Assembly (NCBI RefSeq): GCF_000518765.1
Contig: NZ_JAEF01000006.1
Location: 186,001 to 250,000 of the forward strand
Direction: 5' to 3'
Source of the DNA: Ruminococcus flavefaciens ATCC 19208
GTDB taxonomy: Bacteria; Bacillota; Clostridia; Oscillospirales; Ruminococcaceae
DNA length: 64,000 nucleotides
Below, piece by piece: positions 44,114 through 51,147 of the stretch. The notes beneath the pieces were generated by a model, which searched no databases, was not told the origin of the DNA, and saw only the letters and a program-made list of their open reading frames with translations. Within the stretch, counting starts at the first letter, position 1, and every line of letters begins with the position of its first letter. The position numbers were made by a program, and so were the translations under genes.

Positions 44114-44146
44114 AGCTAATGACTTACAAGGGCAACAGACAGTTGC

Positions 44147-44174
44147 TTGATTTTGACGGCAGATATGTTATAAT
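44147..44174 (+). promoter_or_regulatory. Extended -10 promoter of the XRE regulator
   Basis: TGTTATAAT extended -10 (TATAAT at 44169-44174) with a poor -35 (TTGATT at 44147-44152, 16-bp spacer). The start site would be about one base before the ribosome-binding site, so the leader is very short. Confidence 0.55.
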
Positions 44175-44193
44175 GACATCAGAGGTGATGATA

Positions 44194-44958
44194 ATGGATA
44201 CCAAAAATATAATACTTGAACTCAGGACTAAACACGGAATGTCTCAGGACGAGCTTGCAGAAAAGGTCTTTGTTACACGACAGGCTGTGTCGCGCTGGGA
44301 GACAGGCGGTACTATCCCTAATACTGAAACACTGAAGCTTCTGTCGCAGCTATTTGATGTTTCCATAAACGAGCTTTTGGGCTCACCGAGAAAGCTTGTG
44401 TGTCAGTGCTGCGGAATGCCACTTGAGAACTCTCTGATAAGCAAGGAAAAGGACGGTTCATTCAACGAGGATTACTGCAAATGGTGCTATGCTGACGGTC
44501 AGTATACCTATCATAATATGGACGATCTTATTGATATATGTGTAAAGCATATGGCTGGGCAGGGCTTCACTGAGGAACAGGCTCGTGAATATATGAAGGA
44601 TATGCTGCCGAAGCTCAGTTACTGGAAAAATCATAAGGAGCTTGAGGACGGCGGCAAGTTTGAACTTTTCAAGAAGCAGCTTATTGAGGAATTCAATGCA
44701 CTGAATATCAATGGTATGCCAAAGGTGGAAAAGCTGAATGCCCTGGTTGGAGCATATGTCAATATTGCCTATCCTATGTCTAACGGCAGTGTGATAAAGC
44801 TTCTTGACGACAGTGCAACATACCTCGGAAATCAGCTTGAAAGCGAGCACGGCGACGGACGTTGCTTCGGAATACTTGCAAACGCGGATTTCCTGCTTGT
44901 ATCTTCTTACGGAAAAGACGGTGCAGAGCCAGAATTGCTGCTTTATAAAAAGAGATGA
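44194..44958 (+). CDS. XRE-family regulator fused to a zinc ribbon and helical domain
   Basis: 254 residues: a Cro/C1-type helix-turn-helix (1-62; GMSQDELAEKVFVTRQAVSRWETG), then a zinc ribbon with CQCCG at 70-74 and YCKWCYADG at 94-102, and a C-terminal helical part. The N-terminus is a typical DNA-binding domain; the zinc ribbon with following helices matches a putative zinc-ribbon family often fused to XRE domains. Sensing signal unknown. GAGGTG at 44182-44187 places the start at ATG 44194; the upstream ATGs at 44173 and 44188 are less likely. Ends at a terminator. Confidence 0.85.
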   Translation: MDTKNIILELRTKHGMSQDELAEKVFVTRQAVSRWETGGTIPNTETLKLLSQLFDVSINELLGSPRKLVCQCCGMPLENSLISKEKDGSFNEDYCKWCYADGQYTYHNMDDLIDICVKHMAGQGFTEEQAREYMKDMLPKLSYWKNHKELEDGGKFELFKKQLIEEFNALNINGMPKVEKLNALVGAYVNIAYPMSNGSVIKLLDDSATYLGNQLESEHGDGRCFGILANADFLLVSSYGKDGAEPELLLYKKR

Positions 44959-44966
44959 TGTAATTT

Positions 44967-44998
44967 AACGGACAGCGTGTGTTGTCCGTTTTGTCATT
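44967..44998 (+). terminator. Terminator of the XRE regulator
   Basis: 8-bp perfect stem (44967-44974 with 44983-44990), 8-nt loop, then TTGTCATTTTT. Confidence 0.75.
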
Positions 44999-45011
44999 TT
45001 TCGGTTTGTTT

Positions 45012-45041
45012 CTCCATAAAATGTAGAAGTACATTTTGGAG
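45012..45041 (+). promoter_or_regulatory. Hairpin covering the ribosome-binding site of the flippase gene
   Basis: CTCC (45012-45015) pairs with GGAG (45038-45041) and, after a two-base bulge, AAAATGTA (45018-45025) pairs with TACATTTT (45030-45037), leaving a GAAG tetraloop. The GGAG is the core of the gene's ribosome-binding site, seven bases before the ATG at 45048. This would limit translation unless opened. Confidence 0.55.
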
Positions 45042-45047
45042 GCCACT

Positions 45048-46595
45048 ATGATATTAAAAAGTAAGATATTACGCGATACGTTTTTGCTGACGGGAATGCA
45101 GCTGTTTCTTGATATGGCAGCTCTGCTGCTCAATATATTTATCACAAAACAGCTTGGAACTTCCGCAATAGGGATACTCAGTCTTATAGGTTCTTTTCTT
45201 GGCCTTGCGGGGATTTTATCAAACGGCAACGCATTTTTGTGCATAAGCCGTCTTGTTTCCGAGGAACTTGGCAGAAAGAACGGCGATCCTAAAAGGATAC
45301 TTTCATATGGTATAAGGCTATGTTTTTTTCTTAGTGTAACTGTCTCAGCAGCGGTGGTATTATTTGCTGAGATCATTAGCCTTCGATTTTTCAGTGGAGC
45401 ACACCTGACGAACGCACTGCGTCTAATGCCTTTTGCACTTATAACAGGAGCTGTTTCTGCTTGCCTGAAGGGCTATTTCAACGCCTGTCGCAAAGCAGCA
45501 GTAACAGCAGTGGGGGAAATAATTGAATTTCTAATTCGGTGTGCGGTGATAGTTTCCATGACGCTGACAGCAGGGGCTTCAACAGAAGATCAGATTTGCA
45601 GGATAATGATACTTGGAATAATAGCAGGAAATGGCGTTTCACTTGCAATATTTGGTACAGCTTATATGAAGATGCATGAAATTTGCCGAGGAAGATGCAG
45701 CATTACATTCCGCAGATATGCTGCTCTTTCATTTCCGATAATGGGCGGAAGTGTACTAACGTCAGTTCTTAGCAGTACGAATGATGCTCTTATACCCATA
45801 TGTCTCAGGCAGTACGGTGATTCGGCAGGTGATGCATTCAGCAAATTTGGCATATTCGAAGCTATAGTCATACCGACTTTGTTTTTTCCGTCGGTCGTAC
45901 TGTGTTCAATGTCGGGTATAATAGTAAGTGAAGCAGCAAAGGCAAATGCAGAAAACAATAAAGCAAGAATAAAAGCTCTCACCGAAAAAATAAAGTCATG
46001 GACGCTGATGTTTTCAGTCTTTGCGGCGGCAGTCCTTATGCGTTTTGGCTGCCATATAGGAGAGCTTCTCGGCGGCGGAGAGCTGGCAGGCAGAATGATA
46101 ACGGTTATTGCACCTGTTATACCATTTATATATATGGAGATAGTGCTTGAAGCAATTATAAAAGGTATGGGATTGCAAGGCTTTTCATCAATGAATTATC
46201 TTGCCGAATACATTATAAGAATAGCTGCCGTGCTTATCCTTATACCCCATATCGGATTTTACGGAATTGTTATATCCTACTATGCAAGCAATACTTTTGG
46301 CAATTGTGCTCGTTTCGTCAAGGTAACAAAAACTACGGGAGCACGACGGAACATTTGTGGAACATTCCTTCTGCCTGTTATACTTGCATTCGTTACCATG
46401 AAAGCAGCAGAATTATGCCTCGGTATCTGTAATATACCGATAAATAACATTTTTTCAATGACGGTTTATACAGCTGTCTGGGGGACTGCTTATTTTACCA
46501 TTTTCTGCTCATTGGGAAAAGTTCGCCTAATTGATAAAACAGGAGAAGGTGAAATTGTTGATAGTGCACAATATATGGATAGCTGTATATTGTAA
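45048..46595 (+). CDS. MATE/MVF-superfamily flippase, SpoVB-like
   Basis: 515 residues with about 14 hydrophobic segments. Opening helices LTGMQLFLDMAALLLNIFI and later LPFALITGAVSACLKGYFNACRK-like segment are typical of polysaccharide/lipid-intermediate transporters related to SpoVB and MurJ. It would flip lipid-linked wall precursors or other lipid-linked glycans; the exact substrate cannot be assigned. The start is ATG 45048, with GGAGG in a hairpin. A spore-wall role would agree with the SpoVB similarity but is inference. Confidence 0.8.
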   Translation: MILKSKILRDTFLLTGMQLFLDMAALLLNIFITKQLGTSAIGILSLIGSFLGLAGILSNGNAFLCISRLVSEELGRKNGDPKRILSYGIRLCFFLSVTVSAAVVLFAEIISLRFFSGAHLTNALRLMPFALITGAVSACLKGYFNACRKAAVTAVGEIIEFLIRCAVIVSMTLTAGASTEDQICRIMILGIIAGNGVSLAIFGTAYMKMHEICRGRCSITFRRYAALSFPIMGGSVLTSVLSSTNDALIPICLRQYGDSAGDAFSKFGIFEAIVIPTLFFPSVVLCSMSGIIVSEAAKANAENNKARIKALTEKIKSWTLMFSVFAAAVLMRFGCHIGELLGGGELAGRMITVIAPVIPFIYMEIVLEAIIKGMGLQGFSSMNYLAEYIIRIAAVLILIPHIGFYGIVISYYASNTFGNCARFVKVTKTTGARRNICGTFLLPVILAFVTMKAAELCLGICNIPINNIFSMTVYTAVWGTAYFTIFCSLGKVRLIDKTGEGEIVDSAQYMDSCIL

Positions 46596-46619
46596 AATGT
46601 AGAAAATTTTCTGTTAGTA

Positions 46620-46648
46620 TTGCAATTTTTTTATTAATGAATTATAAT
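46620..46648 (+). promoter_or_regulatory. Promoter of the EF-G-like gene
   Basis: TTGCAA (46620-46625), 17-bp spacer, TATAAT (46643-46648). Confidence 0.75.
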
Positions 46649-46703
46649 ATTGTTATGCCGTACATCTAAAGCGGATAAACCATTTAAGAGGAGAAACTTT
46701 ACC

Positions 46704-48788
46704 ATGAAAGAATATGATGTAAACAAGGTCAAAAACATAGCATTTGCAGGCCATAACGGCTCAGGAAAAACTTCTCTTGCAGAGGCAATCCTTTACAAGG
46801 CAGGGGCTTCCGACCGTCTCGGCAAGACTGCTGACGGCACAACAGTTTGCGATTACGATCCTGAGGAAATCAAGAGAAAGATCTCAATAGGCACTTCTCT
46901 TGCTTCTTTTGAATATAATGATCTTAAAGTAAATCTGCTTGATACACCCGGATTATTCGACTTTGCAGCCGAAATGATCGAAGGTATCAGAGCTTCCGAT
47001 ACAGTAATGATAACCGTTTCTGCAAAATCCGGCGTAAAGGTCGGCGCGAGAAAGGCATACGAGGAAGCTGTAAAACAGGGCAAGTCAAAGATGTTCGTTG
47101 TTACGAAGATAGATGACAAGGACGCTAACTTCTTCAATGTACTCACAGAGCTGAAAACAGTATTCGGTCCTACAGTTTGCCCTGTAGTAGTTCCTGTTAT
47201 CAGCAACGGACAGATCGTTGAATATGTAAATCTCATTGAGATGAAGTGCTATAAATACGACGCTAAGGGCAATGCTATTGAGACAGAAATGCCTACAGCA
47301 GAGATATCAGAGAAATTTGAGTACCGTGTTGACGGACTTGTTGCCGCTGTTTCAGAGGCTGTTGCAGAAACTTCTGAGGAGCTTATGGAGAAGTTCTTCG
47401 AGGGTGAGGCTTTCACTCAGAAGGAGCTTATAGACGGTATCCATGACGGTATGAACAGAGGTATCATCACACCTGTTGTATGCACATCAGCTGCTGATCT
47501 TGCAGGAATAGATATGCTTCTCAAGGAGATCGAGCTTCTTCTTCCGTCACCTAATGAGGTATATGCTGCTGAAGCATATACAGCAACAAAGGACGTTACA
47601 GAGGTAAAATGTGATGTTAACGATCCTCTCTCAGCATTTGTATTCAAGACAGTTGCCGATCCTTTTGTAGGCAAGATGTCATTTATAAGAATTATGTCAG
47701 GCAAGCTTTCTGCTAACTGTGAAGTTGTTAACTCAACCACAGGAAACGCCGAAAAAATAGGCAAACTTTATACTCTCTGCGGAAAGAAGCAGACAGAAGT
47801 ACAGACTGCGTATGCAGGCGATATCGTTGTAGCTTCAAAGATATCCGCAAATACAGGGGATACACTTTCAGACTCTTCGAGAGTTATAGAATTTGCAAAT
47901 ATGGAATTCCCGAGACCATGCTATTCAATGGCTGTAAAGGCTAAGGCACAGGGAGATGAGGCTAAGATCTCATCAAGTATGCAGCGTCTTATCGAGGAGG
48001 ATCCTACTCTGACATATGAGCAGGACGATACCACAAAGGAGCAGATACTCAGCGGTCTCGGCGAGCAGCATATCGAAGTCGCTGCTGCTAAGCTCAAGTC
48101 CAAGTTCGGAGTTGAGGTGAATCTTACAGTACCTAAGATAGCTTATAAGGAGACTATCCGTAAGAAGGTAAAGGTACAGGGAAGACATAAGAAGCAGTCA
48201 GGCGGTCATGGTCAGTTCGGTGACGTATGGATAGAATTTGAGCCATGCGTAAGCGATACTCTTGTTTTTGAGGAGAAGATATTCGGTGGTGCTGTACCTA
48301 AGAACTACTTCCCCGCAGTGCAGAAGGGACTTGAAGAGAGCGTTAAGAAGGGCGTTCTTGCTGGTTGTCCTGTAGTTGGTCTTAAGGCTATACTTGTAGA
48401 CGGTTCTTATCACCCTGTAGACTCTTCGGAAATGGCATTTAAGACAGCTGCATCCATTGCATATAAGGAAGGTCTGAGACAGGCTGATCCTGTAATGCTT
48501 GAACCTATCGGCGAGCTTAAAGTAGTTGCTCCTGATGATAATACAGGTGATATCATGGGCGAACTCAACAAGCGAAGAGGCAGAGTTCTCGGTATGGAGC
48601 CTGTTGGCAGCGGAAATACTGTTATACAGGCAGAAGTTCCAATGCGTGAGATGCATGATTTCGCAATGTATCTCCGTCAGACTACAAGAGGTCTCGGAAG
48701 CTTCACACTTGATTTCGTAAGATATGAGCAGCTTCCTGCAAATCTTCTTACAGAGGTTATCTCAGCAGTAGGAGCTGAAGAAGCATAA
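46704..48788 (+). CDS. Elongation factor G-like GTPase (EF-G paralogue)
   Basis: 694 residues with the five-domain EF-G order. P-loop GHNGSGKTSL near residue 15, switch II DTPG near 80, then the G4 motif as TKID in place of the usual NKxD, and the C-terminal domain IV-V with RRKVKVQGRHKKQSGGHGQFGDV near 480. It is probably a second EF-G acting in translocation or ribosome splitting rather than the housekeeping EF-G, whose usual str-operon neighbours (rpsL, rpsG, tuf) are absent here. ATG 46704 has AGAGGAG; an earlier in-frame start at 46650 overlaps the promoter region. Own promoter and terminator. Confidence 0.85.
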   Translation: MKEYDVNKVKNIAFAGHNGSGKTSLAEAILYKAGASDRLGKTADGTTVCDYDPEEIKRKISIGTSLASFEYNDLKVNLLDTPGLFDFAAEMIEGIRASDTVMITVSAKSGVKVGARKAYEEAVKQGKSKMFVVTKIDDKDANFFNVLTELKTVFGPTVCPVVVPVISNGQIVEYVNLIEMKCYKYDAKGNAIETEMPTAEISEKFEYRVDGLVAAVSEAVAETSEELMEKFFEGEAFTQKELIDGIHDGMNRGIITPVVCTSAADLAGIDMLLKEIELLLPSPNEVYAAEAYTATKDVTEVKCDVNDPLSAFVFKTVADPFVGKMSFIRIMSGKLSANCEVVNSTTGNAEKIGKLYTLCGKKQTEVQTAYAGDIVVASKISANTGDTLSDSSRVIEFANMEFPRPCYSMAVKAKAQGDEAKISSSMQRLIEEDPTLTYEQDDTTKEQILSGLGEQHIEVAAAKLKSKFGVEVNLTVPKIAYKETIRKKVKVQGRHKKQSGGHGQFGDVWIEFEPCVSDTLVFEEKIFGGAVPKNYFPAVQKGLEESVKKGVLAGCPVVGLKAILVDGSYHPVDSSEMAFKTAASIAYKEGLRQADPVMLEPIGELKVVAPDDNTGDIMGELNKRRGRVLGMEPVGSGNTVIQAEVPMREMHDFAMYLRQTTRGLGSFTLDFVRYEQLPANLLTEVISAVGAEEA

Positions 48789-48792
48789 TTAT

Positions 48793-48825
48793 AAGGCTGC
48801 CGTTTAAACGGCAGCCTTTCTGTTA
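48793..48825 (+). terminator. Terminator of the EF-G-like gene
   Basis: 26-bp perfect palindrome (48793-48818) followed by TTTCTGTT. Confidence 0.88.
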
Positions 48826-48834
48826 TAATGGGGG

Positions 48835-48863
48835 TTGATTTATTTTTGTCAATGTGATATAAT
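48835..48863 (+). promoter_or_regulatory. Promoter of the COG0523 GTPase operon
   Basis: TTGATT (48835-48840), 17-bp spacer, TATAAT (48858-48863) with TGA extension. A TTGAAC (48869-48874) / GTTCAA (48896-48901) inverted pair lies between it and the start codon. Confidence 0.75.
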
Positions 48864-48901
48864 ATAGCTTGAACTATTTTTATGAAAGAAGTGTTGTTCA
48901 A

Positions 48902-50029
48902 ATGACAAAGATCACTATTTTCTCGGGCTTTCTCGGTGCCGGAAAGACCACTCTTATAAAGAAGCTCATACAGGAAGGATACAAGGGTGAAAAGCTTGTA
49001 CTTATCGAGAACGAATTTGGTCAGATAGGCATTGACGGCGGTTTCTTACAGGACGCAGGAGTAGAGATAACCGAAATGAATTCAGGCTGTATCTGCTGTA
49101 GTCTTGTGGGCGATTTCGGCAAGGCACTTGAAAAGGTACTTGCTGACTATGCTCCTGACCGTATCCTTATTGAGCCATCAGGCGTTGGTAAGCTCAGCGA
49201 CGTTATCCGTGCAGTACAGAATATCAATGCACACGATGTTGAGCTTGATGGCTTTACTACAGTTGTTGACGCTAAGAAGTATAAGATGTATATGAAGAAT
49301 TTCGGTGAATTCTTTGATAATCAGATAACATATGCAAGCTGTCTCATACTAAGCCATACAAGCGGACTTTCACAGGATAAGCTTGATGACTGTGTAAAGA
49401 GCCTCCGTGAGAAAAATCCTGCTGCACCTATCGTTACTACTGAGTGGGATCAGCTTACAGGCGCACAGCTTGTTGACGCTATGACACAGAAGAACACACT
49501 TGATGACGAACTCAAGGAGCTCCTTGAAGAGGCTGCACATCACGATCATCATCACGATCATGATGAAGATGAGCATGAGCACCATCACCATGATCACGAT
49601 GAACACTGTCATCACAATGACCATGATGACGAAGAGCATGAGCACCATCACGATCACGATGAACATGAGCATCATCACGATCACGGTCCTGACTGTACCT
49701 GCGGCTGCCACGATCATGACCATGATCACGAGCATCATCACCATCATCATGCCGACGATGTATTCACAAGCTGGGGCAGAGAGACTACAAGAGCCTATAC
49801 TCCCGAAGAGATCACAAATGCTCTCAATGCTCTGGGTGATGAATCAAAATACGGCATGATACTCCGTGCGAAGGGAATCGTTGCAGGTGCTGACGGAAAG
49901 TGGATACACTATGATTACGTTCCCGGAGTACCTGATGTGCGTACAGGAAGTGCAAGCACTATTGGCAGACTTTGTGTTATCGGTTCAAAGATAAACGAGG
50001 AAGCTATTGCAGAGCTTTTCAAAGCCTGA
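48902..50029 (+). CDS. COG0523-family GTPase with histidine-rich loop (metal chaperone type)
   Basis: 375 residues. P-loop GFLGAGKTT at 9-17, the family metal motif GCICC at 62-66, and EPSG near 91. The G4 motif position reads LSHTSG rather than NKxD. A His/Asp/Glu-rich segment spans ~213-283, with 40 or so histidines, and ends next to a CTCGC pair. The C-terminal CobW_C-like domain follows. Such proteins deliver or handle zinc or other divalent metals. The next gene, a related GTPase fused to a TIGR03943-like domain, follows by 23 bases. ATG 48902, with a modest ribosome-binding site. Confidence 0.87.
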   Translation: MTKITIFSGFLGAGKTTLIKKLIQEGYKGEKLVLIENEFGQIGIDGGFLQDAGVEITEMNSGCICCSLVGDFGKALEKVLADYAPDRILIEPSGVGKLSDVIRAVQNINAHDVELDGFTTVVDAKKYKMYMKNFGEFFDNQITYASCLILSHTSGLSQDKLDDCVKSLREKNPAAPIVTTEWDQLTGAQLVDAMTQKNTLDDELKELLEEAAHHDHHHDHDEDEHEHHHHDHDEHCHHNDHDDEEHEHHHDHDEHEHHHDHGPDCTCGCHDHDHDHEHHHHHHADDVFTSWGRETTRAYTPEEITNALNALGDESKYGMILRAKGIVAGADGKWIHYDYVPGVPDVRTGSASTIGRLCVIGSKINEEAIAELFKA

Positions 50030-50052
50030 AATACCGAAAGGAGCTGTAAAAC

Positions 50053-51009
50053 GTGCCTAATCAGGACGAATTGATACCTATATATCTCTTTCTTGGCTTT
50101 CTTGAGTCGGGAAAGACAAAGTTTATACAGGAAACACTTGAGGACAAACGCTTTAATAAGGGCGAAAAAACTCTTCTTCTCGTATGTGAGGAAGGTGTTG
50201 AGGAGTTTGACGTCTCAAAGATGCCCAAGAAGAATATCGTTATCAAGGTAATAGATGATAAATCGGATTTTACTGAGGATAACTTTACAAAGCTGCTGAA
50301 AGAAAGCGGAGCTGAACGTATAGTTGTTGAATACAACGGTATGTGGACTATGGACGAGTTTTTCAAGGCTATGCCAGACGAAACTACCATTGCACAGGTA
50401 ATGTGCTTTGTAGATGCGACTACATTTATGAACTACAATGCAAATATGAGAAGCCTTGTTGTCGATAAGTTCAACAATACCGAAATGGTATGCTTTAACC
50501 GTTTTGAAGAGTCCTTTGATCCTAACGAATTCCACAAGATCGTAAGGGGGGTAAGCAGGAGAGCTGAGATAGTTTATGAGTACTCTGACGGAAGAGTTGC
50601 ATATGATGATATTGAAGATCCACTTCCTTTTGACGTTGAGGCTGACGAGATAACTATTGAGGACAAGGACTTCGCTCTCTGGTACCGTGATATCATGGAC
50701 GAGCCAATGAAGTATGACGGCAAGACCATGACTTTCAAAGCACTTACTGCCAAAAATTCCAAGTTTCCCGAGAATACCTATGCTGTAGGCCGCCATATAA
50801 TGACTTGCTGTGTCGAGGATATCCAGTACTGCTGGCTGGTCGCTCAGGACGACAGCGGCAATGAGCCGCCAAATAAAGAGTGGATAACCATTACAGGCAA
50901 GATAAGCGTTCAGAAGCACAAGCTTTACCGCGGCAAAGGTCCTGTGCTCTATGTTAAGGGCTATGGAAAAGCAGAAGCTCCCGAACAGCCTGTTGCTACA
51001 TTCTATTGA
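50053..51009 (+). CDS. COG0523-like GTPase fused to TIGR03943/DUF1980-like domain
   Basis: 318 residues. N-terminal P-loop LGFLESGKTKF (G15-T22) is intact, but the GCxCC metal motif and a clear NKxD are absent, so it is a divergent family member. From ~215 the sequence changes to a TIGR03943-like domain: a YDGKTMTFKA stretch, GRHIMTCCVEDIQYCW, then EWITITGKI and a final VLYVKGYG strand. TIGR03943 proteins normally pair with a permease in zinc-linked operons. GTG start at 50053 with AAAGGAG. Last gene before a bidirectional terminator. Confidence 0.7.
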   Translation: MPNQDELIPIYLFLGFLESGKTKFIQETLEDKRFNKGEKTLLLVCEEGVEEFDVSKMPKKNIVIKVIDDKSDFTEDNFTKLLKESGAERIVVEYNGMWTMDEFFKAMPDETTIAQVMCFVDATTFMNYNANMRSLVVDKFNNTEMVCFNRFEESFDPNEFHKIVRGVSRRAEIVYEYSDGRVAYDDIEDPLPFDVEADEITIEDKDFALWYRDIMDEPMKYDGKTMTFKALTAKNSKFPENTYAVGRHIMTCCVEDIQYCWLVAQDDSGNEPPNKEWITITGKISVQKHKLYRGKGPVLYVKGYGKAEAPEQPVATFY

Positions 51010-51010
51010 T

Positions 51011-51047
51011 AAAAAATGCTCCCTTTCACAAGGGAGCATTACTTTTA
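51011..51047. terminator. Bidirectional terminator between the GTPase operon and the P-type ATPase
   Basis: 11-bp stem (51015-51025 with 51030-51040), TCAC loop, A-run before and T-rich tract after. Confidence 0.85.
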
Positions 51048-51147
51048 ACATAGTATTCAACATGGTGTTGAAAATAATGTTAACATATGGAAAGATTATG
51101 TTTAAAACGCACATTACAACTTTGGCTCAGCAGGATAATAAGATAAG

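Noticed and set aside
44065-44193. N-terminal extension of the XRE regulator to 44065
   Set aside because: It would translate the palindromic element and promoter; the ribosome-binding site supports 44194.
49370-49859. Antisense and frame-shifted ORFs over the GTPase His-rich loop
   Set aside because: Low-complexity shadows of the real coding frame.
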